A stretch of DNA of 64,000 nucleotides from Prevotella sp. E13-27 (GTDB lineage Bacteria > Bacteroidota > Bacteroidia > Bacteroidales > Bacteroidaceae), in NCBI RefSeq assembly GCF_023217965.1, contig NZ_JALPSC010000001.1, positions 1,612,001-1,676,000 of the forward strand. Reading direction: 5' to 3'. Positions 18,177 to 25,829 of this stretch are shown here, piece after piece. The translations under genes and the position numbers were made by a program. The stretch's first letter is position 1. Each line of letters opens with the position of its first letter. The notes under the pieces are model-generated. The model made no database searches, had not been told where the DNA came from, and worked only from the letters and a program-made list of their open reading frames with translations.

Positions 18177-18202
18177 TTCACAATTCACAATTCATAATTC
18201 TT
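18168..18202 (+). repeat. Heptamer array, five AATTCNN-type units
   Basis: Five consecutive 7-bp units: AATTCTT, AATTCAC, AATTCAC, AATTCAT, AATTCTT. The stop codon of the nucleotidyltransferase gene falls in the first unit. It has the same unit length and number as the array inside the ATP-grasp gene at 27374-27408. Confidence 0.85.
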
Positions 18203-18240
18203 CGACGAGCGAAGCGACAAAGCCGAGCACACAATTGCCT

Positions 18241-18447
18241 TCCCTTGGCGATATGAGTATCGTGGGCCCACGGCCTCACATGCTGGCTCATACTGAACAA
18301 TACGACAAGCTGATAGGTAAGTACATGGTGCGCCACTTTGTCAAGCCTGGCATCACAGGCTGGGCTCAGGTAACCGGTTTTCGCGGTGAGACCCGTGAAC
18401 AGTTTGCGCAATATAGGCCCTGTGCGCTTCCACAAAATGTGATGTAA
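18241..18447 (+). pseudogene. Fragment of an undecaprenyl-phosphate sugar phosphotransferase (WcaJ/WbaP-like)
   Basis: About 54 residues match the catalytic tail of initiating sugar transferases: LGDMSIVGPRPHML, YMVRHFVKPGITGWAQVTG and FRGETREQF. Both ends are missing: upstream sequence is a heptamer array and low-complexity DNA, and after about 18402 the frame becomes unrelated (AQYRPCALPQNVM). An intact enzyme would transfer a sugar-phosphate to undecaprenyl phosphate to start repeat synthesis. No intact initiating transferase is visible in the window, so one must be supplied from elsewhere. Confidence 0.82.
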
Positions 18448-18451
18448 ACAT

Positions 18452-18564
18452 TACTTTAGCTATACTCTAGCCATACTCAAAGCTGCTTCTAGCCATACTC
18501 TAAGCATACTCTAGGCATACTCAAACAGTATGGCACGAGTATGGCTAAAGTGAGAGTAAACGCT
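18452..18564. repeat. Dispersed CCATACTC-rich palindromic element, copy A
   Basis: Contains several CATACTC/GTATGGC words. TAGCCATACTC (18469-18479) is the exact reverse complement of GAGTATGGCTA (18538-18548), so the element can fold. It ends in GAGAGTAAACGCT, as does copy B at 39001-39096, which shares most of its sequence. With the sugar-transferase stub it fills the gap before the next gene; no other feature is seen there. Confidence 0.75.
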
Positions 18565-18633
18565 CAGAAATGCGATTTTGATGACAGGAACCTATCCCCG
18601 TGTCTCCATAGAGAGATAAGAGAAAGATAAAAG

Positions 18634-18963
18634 ATGAACAAGATACAACGTCAAAAGGCTTGGGAATGTGGTTTGCCAGCCTATTTGCAGCACGATTTGG
18701 ATGCGTACAAGGAAGGGCTCCGTTCAGGTAGCACGTTGATTGACTGCCTGTGGTGCGAGTTATATGGCAGCATCAATGGTGCAGAAATCGACGACCAGGC
18801 TATTTCTCACGCCCCTGCAACGGCAGTTCTACATACAGTATCTCACACGTCGATGCCAGATCATGTTTCAATAACATTTGACAAAGAAACACCAAACACC
18901 AAGAGTGTCAGATGGAGCGGTGGAGAAAGGAATAATGATGACAGCAAGTTAATACAATCATAA
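18634..18963 (+). CDS. Small hypothetical protein
   Basis: 109 residues beginning MNKIQRQKAWECGLPAYLQHD and including STLIDCLWCELYGSINGAEID, a stretch that looks conserved-protein-like rather than random. There are no membrane segments or signal peptide. The C-terminal 40 residues are polar and low in complexity, possibly drifted. I do not recognise a named family. The stop overlaps the flippase start by one base, which supports translation and coupling. Confidence 0.6.
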   Translation: MNKIQRQKAWECGLPAYLQHDLDAYKEGLRSGSTLIDCLWCELYGSINGAEIDDQAISHAPATAVLHTVSHTSMPDHVSITFDKETPNTKSVRWSGGERNNDDSKLIQS

Positions 18964-20429
18964 TGTCGCAGAAGAATCTTAAAAAGAAAGCTGCCGCAGG
19001 CATGATTTGGACGGCGTTGCAGAAATATTCTACAATGATTATCCGTTTTATCTCCGGCATCATCTTGGCGCGCCTGCTCACACCATTTGACTATGGTTGC
19101 ATCGGTATGCTGATGATATTTATGGTGTTGGCCGAAGCATTTATCGATGGTGGCTTTGGTTCCGCCCTGATACAGAAGAAGCGTCCTACACAAGAGGACT
19201 ATAGTACCATCTTTTGGTTCAATGTCGGCATGTCAGTGCTGCTTTATGCCGTCCTGTATGTCAGTGCCCCTGCTATTGCGCGATTCTACGATATTTCGCT
19301 CCTATGTGATGTTCTTCGAGTGCAGGGTGTGATATTGTTTATTTATGCCTTCAACGTCATCCAAAAGAACCAGTTGCGCAAGAAACTGAACTTCAAAGTT
19401 TTGTCCATCGTAACCGTTACAACGTCCATTTCTGCCCTGATTATAACCATTCTCATGGCCTATCATGGCTTCGGCGTCTGGGCGTTGGTAACCCAGAATA
19501 TTATTACTGCCGCCATTCCTGCCCTCATATTCTGGTTTTACATCAAGTGGAGGCCCATTTGGACTTTTTCTGTCAAGTCATTTCGGGAACTGTTTAGTTT
19601 TGGCATCTATATGTTCCTGACCCATTTGGTCAACCGTTTCGGGCAACAATTGCAGGGGCTGCTGATTGGCAAGTTTTACAATGCATCCACTATGGGCTAT
19701 TATTCCAAGGCAGACGGAACTGAAAGACTGGCCTCCACTTCCATCAGTGGAGTTATGACCCAAGTGACTTATCCGCTTTACGCCGAAGCACAGGATGAAA
19801 AGGAAAAACTGACCAACATGATTTGTCGCATTACGATGACACTCTCTTATGTTACATTTCCATTGATGTTCATTCTTTTGCTTTGCGCTAAACCTATCTT
19901 CGTCTTTCTTTATTCCGACCGATGGCTACAAAGTGTCCCGTATTTTCAAGTATTGTGTATAGCAGGGCTGGCTGGTTGTTTGCAGTCTGTCAATTTGCAA
20001 TCCATTGCTGCTATTGGAAAAAGCAAAGAGATGTTTCTATGGACGATATTTAAGCGAATTGTTGGCATAGGAATAGTTGTGTCTGGATTGGTATGTTTTG
20101 GCATGAAAGGGCTTTTGGCGGGTGTTGTTTTTAATTATTGGTTCTCTTGGTTTGTCAATATCAGTCTGGTCTCAAAATATATTGGATACAAATGGTACAA
20201 GCAGATTGTGGACATCTTACCCGTCACGATAGTTTCATTATTTGCTGCATTAGTCAGTTTTGGCGTTGGCTATCTGTTGCATTTGGACATGTATCCCGAT
20301 GGCATCGTAAAATTCACCATCTATGTGATTATTTATTTAGGTTGGTCTTTTGTATTTAAGCCGGAAGCATACACCTATTTCCTAACTATTATTCCATCAA
20401 AGCTTAAAATCTGGAAGAAGAAAGTCTAA
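18963..20429 (+). CDS. Wzx-type polysaccharide flippase (second copy)
   Basis: A 488-residue polytopic membrane protein. AGMIWTALQKYSTMIIRFI, LARLLTPFDYGCIGMLMIF and GGFGSALIQKKRPTQEDYS parallel the first flippase (3431-4864), but identity is clearly partial. It belongs to the MOP oligosaccharide flippases that translocate lipid-linked repeat units. It is the first large gene of the second cluster, immediately downstream of the repeat element. Confidence 0.9.
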   Translation: MSQKNLKKKAAAGMIWTALQKYSTMIIRFISGIILARLLTPFDYGCIGMLMIFMVLAEAFIDGGFGSALIQKKRPTQEDYSTIFWFNVGMSVLLYAVLYVSAPAIARFYDISLLCDVLRVQGVILFIYAFNVIQKNQLRKKLNFKVLSIVTVTTSISALIITILMAYHGFGVWALVTQNIITAAIPALIFWFYIKWRPIWTFSVKSFRELFSFGIYMFLTHLVNRFGQQLQGLLIGKFYNASTMGYYSKADGTERLASTSISGVMTQVTYPLYAEAQDEKEKLTNMICRITMTLSYVTFPLMFILLLCAKPIFVFLYSDRWLQSVPYFQVLCIAGLAGCLQSVNLQSIAAIGKSKEMFLWTIFKRIVGIGIVVSGLVCFGMKGLLAGVVFNYWFSWFVNISLVSKYIGYKWYKQIVDILPVTIVSLFAALVSFGVGYLLHLDMYPDGIVKFTIYVIIYLGWSFVFKPEAYTYFLTIIPSKLKIWKKKV

Positions 20430-20435
20430 AATACG

Positions 20436-21641
20436 ATGAAAATAGCTTTAATCAAAGAAACCAAGAATCCTGTGGATAATCGCGTGGCACTTACTCCAAA
20501 GCAAGTGGCAGAATTGAACAAACTGTATCCTCAGCACAGAATTGTAGTTCAGTCCAGTGCTATCCGTGCTTTTTCTGATGACGAATATCGTGCAGAAGGT
20601 GTCCAGGTGCAGGACGATATCAGCGATGCTGACATCCTTGTTGGCATCAAAGAAGCTAAGATAGACACACTGATACCTGACAAGCATTATTTTTTCTTTG
20701 GTCATATAGCTAAAATGCAGGAATATAATCGCCCGTTGCTTCAGGCTATGTTGGCTAAGAACCTCACTTTCTCTGACTATGAATATCTTGTAGATGAGAA
20801 TGGTGAGCGTGTTTGTGCCTTCGGTTGGTGGGCTGGTGTAGTCGGTGTATATTACACCTTGCGAGGCTATTTTCTCCATGATGGTCGTCATTCACTACCC
20901 CAACCAGACCGTAAGTTCACATTGACTCAGATGCGGACTATATTAGCAACAGCACAGTTGCCAAAGGTGAAGATTCTGATTACAGGAAATGGACGAGTGG
21001 CTCAGGGCGCTACATACGTGATGCGCGAATGCCGTGCTCAGGAACTGACCTACGAGCAGTTTATGAGTGATGAGCCAGTAAACACGCTATCTTTTTACCG
21101 AGCATCTGTCAATGAACTAGTAAAACGGAAAGACGGAAAACCATTCAACCGTGGTGATTTCCGCAGCAATCCTGAGAATTATGAGAGCGATTTTATAAAA
21201 TTTGCTAAGCATACTGACATCTTAATTTCTTGTCATTTCTGGGATCCTAAGGCTCCCGTTTATTTGGAGCAGGAAGATTTTCAGAAATATGATCTTCCTA
21301 TCAAGATGATTGGCGACATCACCTGTGACATTTGTGGAAGTATAAAGTCTACTATCAGACCGACTACCCATGCCGAGTCGTATTATGACTTCAATCCCGT
21401 TACTTATAAGGAGGAGTTGCCCTTCTCGTCTAAGAATCATATTACGGTTATGGCTGTTGACACTTGTCCCAATGCTCTGGCAATCGATGCCAGTGAGTAT
21501 TTCGGTGAGATGTTGACAGAATACGTATTCAAGCCCTTGCTTAGTGGAGTGCATTCCGATGTGATTAGCCGCTCAACGATTTTGAAAAACGGGCAACTGA
21601 CTCCGAGATTTGACTATCTGAAAGAATTTGCTGAAAACTGA
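20436..21641 (+). CDS. Saccharopine/alanine dehydrogenase-like oxidoreductase (LYS1-like)
   Basis: A 401-residue protein with the AlaDH/PNT N-terminal signature (IALIKETKNPVDNRVALTP) and a Rossmann segment KVKILITGNGRVAQGA, closest in memory to NAD-dependent saccharopine dehydrogenase (lysine-forming). Further landmarks are DITCDICGSIKSTIRPTTH and FSSKNHITVMAVDTCPNALA. Lysine catabolism does not fit the setting. In a polysaccharide cluster a reductive amination giving an N-carboxyalkyl amino acid is conceivable, but that is inference. It lies 6 nt after the flippase and before several ATP-grasp genes. Confidence 0.78.
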   Translation: MKIALIKETKNPVDNRVALTPKQVAELNKLYPQHRIVVQSSAIRAFSDDEYRAEGVQVQDDISDADILVGIKEAKIDTLIPDKHYFFFGHIAKMQEYNRPLLQAMLAKNLTFSDYEYLVDENGERVCAFGWWAGVVGVYYTLRGYFLHDGRHSLPQPDRKFTLTQMRTILATAQLPKVKILITGNGRVAQGATYVMRECRAQELTYEQFMSDEPVNTLSFYRASVNELVKRKDGKPFNRGDFRSNPENYESDFIKFAKHTDILISCHFWDPKAPVYLEQEDFQKYDLPIKMIGDITCDICGSIKSTIRPTTHAESYYDFNPVTYKEELPFSSKNHITVMAVDTCPNALAIDASEYFGEMLTEYVFKPLLSGVHSDVISRSTILKNGQLTPRFDYLKEFAEN

Positions 21642-21659
21642 TTATAGGGGGCTGAAAAT

Positions 21660-22133
21660 TTAAAATTTTAAGAAATTGTATAAAACGGTATTCAAATACT
21701 TGAAAAGGTCTCGTGGATGTTTGTCCATGATTTGGCATAGATCTGAATATGTTAATCATGTTTCCTATTATCCGGAATGCACGCATAAAACATCTTTTCA
21801 GATTTTGAAGGATCAGTCGCATTATAAATGGAAATACGGATATGTTGAAGCTTCAAACAGTCATGGATAAAGATGGTAATACCATTTGGCCCTGGGGTTA
21901 GAATCGGACGAGAAGGAAGTATTGTTGATAATTGGGCTTTTGGAGGAGTCTTTGTTGGAATTGATGCAAAAACTGGAAGGCTGATGGATAAGAGCATTCT
22001 TAAACCTAAATCAATTGGGTGGGATATTGCCATTACGCCACAAGGCCCTATGGTTATTGAGGGAAATGACAGATGGGAAATCACTTTGATTCAAGCCGTC
22101 CATGGAGGAATGGGTTATTTAATGAAGTTTTAA
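21660..22133 (+). pseudogene. Internally deleted sugar-transfer-associated ATP-grasp gene
   Basis: Two pieces in different frames remain. The first (to the TAA at about 21868) resembles the N-terminus of ATP-grasp_ST proteins (YYPECTHKTSFQILKDQ, WKYGYVEA). The second (21873-22133) is the C-terminus: GVRIGREGSIVDNWAFGGVF, IGWDIAITPQGPMVIEGN and WEITLIQAVHGG. The central ATP-binding part, including the lysine strands, is missing. It cannot be an active ligase. It is a relic beside functional paralogues at 24116 and 34056. Confidence 0.8.
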
Positions 22134-22159
22134 ATAAGTAGTCTAAACATAAGCATTTT

Positions 22160-22954
22160 ATGGTTCGAATAATAATCAATGCTGATGATTTCGGAAAAAG
22201 TCCGGGACGAAATCAAGCTATTAATGACTCCTTTGCACAAGGTATGATTCGTTCTGCCGGACTGATTGTTACAGGAAAATATCTACCTGAGGCCATAGAA
22301 CTTGCTAAAGCGGGGAAGTATATGGACAAGTTGCACCTCCATTTCAACTTATCTGCCAACCAACTGCAAGAAGGTTCCGAAGATGCTCCCCTGACTGAGG
22401 CGATGAGAAAAGACCCATTTTTCTGCAAAAATCAGAAGTTTTTGAAGTATCATGGATTGCCAAAAGAACTTACCAGCATCAGAAAATGGAGGCTAGTCTA
22501 TGATGAGTTGGTTGCACAGTATAAGAAATTCAATGAAGTTACTGAAGGAAAGGCTGACTATAAGCATGTGGACTTTCATTTATGGTATAATCTGACATGG
22601 TCGGTAGCCGTTGCCTTAAACCTTTTTACACGAAAATACAAGATTGAGTCCGTTCGATATTGGGGATTACATCAAATGAACAAACGAAGATTCAAAATTT
22701 ATAGATTTTTAAGTTGGAATCATTTAGTAAAATCTATACCAGCGACAAATATCGATTATTTCCTCTCAAAAAGAGATTCCTTTAAGCAGTATAATGTCGT
22801 TGAATTATATTGTCATCCGAATTATAAGGATGGTGTATTCTTAGATGACAGTCCATCTTATCTCAAGCACGATCGTCAGCCAATGATGAAGCAGATCCAA
22901 ATGCTAAAAGAGTTAGGTAGTGTTGAATTCTTGTCGTGGGAGGATATCATTTAA
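22160..22954 (+). CDS. ChbG/YdjC-family carbohydrate deacetylase
   Basis: 264 residues. NADDFG at 7-12 supplies the metal-binding and catalytic Asp pair, HLHFN at 59-63 and HVDFH at 136-140 the metal-binding histidines, and ELYCHPNY closes the barrel. Family members remove N-acetyl groups from sugars such as diacetylchitobiose. The usual HxDxHxH third motif is reduced here to HVDFHLW, so activity or metal geometry may differ. In this cluster it could free an amine for later acylation or aminoacylation. Confidence 0.82.
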   Translation: MVRIIINADDFGKSPGRNQAINDSFAQGMIRSAGLIVTGKYLPEAIELAKAGKYMDKLHLHFNLSANQLQEGSEDAPLTEAMRKDPFFCKNQKFLKYHGLPKELTSIRKWRLVYDELVAQYKKFNEVTEGKADYKHVDFHLWYNLTWSVAVALNLFTRKYKIESVRYWGLHQMNKRRFKIYRFLSWNHLVKSIPATNIDYFLSKRDSFKQYNVVELYCHPNYKDGVFLDDSPSYLKHDRQPMMKQIQMLKELGSVEFLSWEDII

Positions 22955-22964
22955 AGATAGATAA

Positions 22965-24113
22965 TTGATGAATAAGCAAATTAGAATTTTTTTTGCAGGA
23001 GATTTCTGTTCCAAGCCATCCACATCAAAGATTACGGTTTCGGACGAATTGAAAAGTCTGATACAGTCGTGTGACTTGAAGGTTGTGAACTTTGAAGTCC
23101 CACTTAAGCCAAATGTGGAATTACCGCCTCAGAAAAGGGAACGGTTCTTCCAAAACGATGATGCACCAAATTTTCTACGTAGTTTAGGCTTTAATCTTTT
23201 CCAATTAGCAAATAATCATGCTTTTGACTGGGGTGAGAATGGGTTCAAGAAAACAAAAGATGCATTAGAGAACCAATCGTTTGGCGCAGGAACATACGAG
23301 GAAGCATATAGAATCAAGGTCTGTGAGACAAACGGATTAAAGATAGGATTTCTGTCGTTGTCGTTCGCAGCCTATACAGGTGTGTTTAATAATGTGATGA
23401 ACCACGAAGGGTTGGGTTGTGCTTATATCTATGATTTGAAAGTGAACCATGTCATCATAGAAGCGAAAAACGAAGTGGATTATTTGTTTGTTCTGCCTCA
23501 TGATGGTATTGAATATATCGATATTCCATTGCCAGAAACCATTGCTCGCTATCGTGACTTTATAGACTATGGCGCAGATGGTGTGATAGGCACTCATCCG
23601 CATTGTCCGCAAGGTTGGGAAACATATAAAGATAAGCCCATCTTCTATAGCCTTGGCAATTTTCTATTCAACAGCAAAGAAAACTACGAGTTCAGAGCAA
23701 ACCGCCCTCATTGGTACGAAGGACTTTGTGTGTTGATGACCATTGAAAAGAATAGCATCAAATGGGAAGTGTTGAACACTCGCAATGTTGACAATGTCAG
23801 ACTCATAATAGACTCTGATAAAGAGAGGATTGAACATAATAGACAATTGTGCCGTTATCTTGCTGATAAAGATGCGTATGACAACTATCTAAACAAGATA
23901 TGTACGACACTCGGTCAAAAAGAACTGTCTATCATTGATAGAGTGTTTCATCCCCAAACCCTAAAGGAATGCTCAGGATTGTTGTTGAAATATTGGATAA
24001 GCAAGCTAAAAGGAAAGGATATTATAAACGATTATAGGTTGCTACGCTTACTTACGCATGATGCAAGAAGAGACTTACTTATGCAGACTTTACATCGAAA
24101 TAACAGCAAATAA
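22965..24113 (+). CDS. CapA-family protein (poly-gamma-glutamate capsule-type metallophosphatase fold)
   Basis: 382 residues with CapA marks: FFAGDFCSK near the N-terminus, VVNFEVPL, FQLANNHAFDWGENGF, LPHDGIEYIDIP and DGVIGTHPHCPQGWE followed by IFYSLGNFLF. CapA proteins belong to the calcineurin-like phosphoesterase group and are needed for poly-gamma-glutamate capsule assembly or anchoring, by an unclear mechanism. There is no signal peptide, unlike many CapA proteins, so this copy is probably cytoplasmic. It lies directly between the deacetylase and an ATP-grasp ligase. Confidence 0.87.
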   Translation: MMNKQIRIFFAGDFCSKPSTSKITVSDELKSLIQSCDLKVVNFEVPLKPNVELPPQKRERFFQNDDAPNFLRSLGFNLFQLANNHAFDWGENGFKKTKDALENQSFGAGTYEEAYRIKVCETNGLKIGFLSLSFAAYTGVFNNVMNHEGLGCAYIYDLKVNHVIIEAKNEVDYLFVLPHDGIEYIDIPLPETIARYRDFIDYGADGVIGTHPHCPQGWETYKDKPIFYSLGNFLFNSKENYEFRANRPHWYEGLCVLMTIEKNSIKWEVLNTRNVDNVRLIIDSDKERIEHNRQLCRYLADKDAYDNYLNKICTTLGQKELSIIDRVFHPQTLKECSGLLLKYWISKLKGKDIINDYRLLRLLTHDARRDLLMQTLHRNNSK

Positions 24114-24115
24114 AC

Positions 24116-25192
24116 ATGTTTGAAAAACTAAAAAGAAAACTCGCCAAGAAACGTGAGATGAAGAAGTGGGAGGTGCGTATCACCAAGAACTTCAAAGACC
24201 TGAAGAATCGCCGCAAGCTTACTAAGGAACAGATAAAGGAGGTGGACGATTTTTACATCAGTATGATAGGAAGAAAAGTACCTCTTTATTGCCATGAGTA
24301 CTTTTATTCACGTACAGGGGTATTTACAAAAGAATATATCCCTAACAATTTCTATCATTGCGAATTGGTTCCAAGAGCAAATGTTCATAAGCTTCAAGGG
24401 GCTTTTGGCGACAAGAATATGTGCGACTTTTTATTTCCTGGTGAGAATATCGCTCATTCCATCCTCAAAAACATGAACGGCTACTACTTTTTTGAGGGAC
24501 AGCCCGTATCCGAAGAAGAAGCTGTAAGACTTTGTGGGAACTTGGAGAAAGTAATCATCAAACCGTCGCGCGAATCGCATGGTAGTGGTGTGCAGATGTT
24601 TTCGTCTAAGGATGGTATTACGGATATAAAAGGAAAAACCGTCCCCCAGCTTTTTAAAGAGTATAAACAGAATTTTCTGGTACAGGAGTGGGTTCGCCAG
24701 CATGAAAAGATGGCCGCATTGAATCCAACATCAGTCAATACCATTCGAGTCTTGTCCTACCGCTCAGGGATGGAAGTGCTAATCATTTATTCCGTTGTGC
24801 GCATTGGCCGCAGTGGGGCTATAGTTGATAACCAGTGTGCAGGAGGTATTAGCACCACTATTTCAAAAGATGGAAAGCTTGGTAAGGAGGCCTTCGGCGG
24901 CTATACCGAGGATAACATTGTCAAGACCGATACAGGTATAACGTTGGATGGCTACCAGCTTCCCTCGTACGATAAGGCAATTGAATTTGTTAAACGCCTC
25001 CATTTAAAGCTGCCTTTCTTCAATATCGTTGGATGGGATGTGGCCATTCAGGAAGATGGAGCCCCCGTGCTTATTGAATTTAACACTAATCCAGGCTTGA
25101 GCCAATCGGCGTTTAAGTCTGGTATGGGCGAATATACTGAAAGAATAATCCGTGAGTTATGGCCAAGACCTAACACTTGGTTCCCAGATTGA
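24116..25192 (+). CDS. Sugar-transfer-associated ATP-grasp ligase
   Basis: 358 residues. A basic N-terminus (FEKLKRKLAKKREMKKW) precedes the ATP-grasp fold: KVIIKPSRESHGSGVQMF with the nucleotide lysine near 149, LVQEWVRQHEKMA at 188-200, NPTSVNTIRVLSYR at 203-216, RIGRSGAIVDNQCAGG and the metal-binding VLIEFNTNPGLSQS near the end. It probably activates a carboxylate with ATP and joins it to an amine on a sugar or lipid intermediate. Substrates are unknown. It starts 2 nt after capA. Confidence 0.86.
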   Translation: MFEKLKRKLAKKREMKKWEVRITKNFKDLKNRRKLTKEQIKEVDDFYISMIGRKVPLYCHEYFYSRTGVFTKEYIPNNFYHCELVPRANVHKLQGAFGDKNMCDFLFPGENIAHSILKNMNGYYFFEGQPVSEEEAVRLCGNLEKVIIKPSRESHGSGVQMFSSKDGITDIKGKTVPQLFKEYKQNFLVQEWVRQHEKMAALNPTSVNTIRVLSYRSGMEVLIIYSVVRIGRSGAIVDNQCAGGISTTISKDGKLGKEAFGGYTEDNIVKTDTGITLDGYQLPSYDKAIEFVKRLHLKLPFFNIVGWDVAIQEDGAPVLIEFNTNPGLSQSAFKSGMGEYTERIIRELWPRPNTWFPD

Positions 25193-25203
25193 CTTTTTTT
25201 ATT

Positions 25204-25824
25204 ATGTCATTTATTATGTCAGATAGATTTCAAATAATTGAAAAGCCCGAATGGGTGTCGTGGGACGAAATCCATGAGGTGGTATGGGAAGCTCACGCAA
25301 ATAATAGAGAGAAAGGTATTATCATGTCATACCCTTCACTTTCTGGTGAAGAAATAAAAAAAAGGATAGAGAATAATGGCAAAATGTATGTTGCAATAGA
25401 TGGGCAAAATGTAATAGGTACTTTAGCATTAATAATAAAAAAAGGGAACAAATGGTATAATAAGGGATCTTATGGTTATCTCTGTTTTGGGGCAGTACTT
25501 CCCAATTATAGCGGTAAAGGAATATATCGTTCATTGTATAAAGTCGCAGAGACTACTGCTATAAATATGGGAATTTTCGTTATTACGAGAGATACAAATG
25601 AGAAAAATGCCAGAATGCTAAAAATATCAAAGCAAGAAGGTTATCATTTTGTTGAATGCAAAGCATACAAAGATCATTTCAATATAGTCCGTGCTAAATG
25701 GTTAGATGGTTGTCCTTATTCCTCATGGTATATCAAAATGAGGTTTCTTCTGTCAAAATTCAAGCAGAAAACTCGTTATAAAATGGTTCCAGGAAAGGGA
25801 CGGGTAAAGCGTTTTGGAATATAA
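25204..25824 (+). CDS. GNAT-family N-acetyltransferase
   Basis: About 206 residues from ATG 25204 (MSFIMSDRFQ). A longer frame from a TTG inside the preceding gene is less likely, and ATG 25216 is also possible. Acetyl-CoA-binding strands are suggested by GYLCFGAVLPNYSGKGIYRSLYK, a QxxGxG/A-like pyrophosphate loop, followed by TRDTNEKNARMLKISKQEGY. The N-terminal part reads PEWVSWDEIHEVVWEAH. It could N-acylate an amino sugar or an amino acid on the polymer. Base composition is noticeably AT-rich compared with its neighbours. Confidence 0.75.
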   Translation: MSFIMSDRFQIIEKPEWVSWDEIHEVVWEAHANNREKGIIMSYPSLSGEEIKKRIENNGKMYVAIDGQNVIGTLALIIKKGNKWYNKGSYGYLCFGAVLPNYSGKGIYRSLYKVAETTAINMGIFVITRDTNEKNARMLKISKQEGYHFVECKAYKDHFNIVRAKWLDGCPYSSWYIKMRFLLSKFKQKTRYKMVPGKGRVKRFGI

Positions 25825-25829
25825 TCAGA

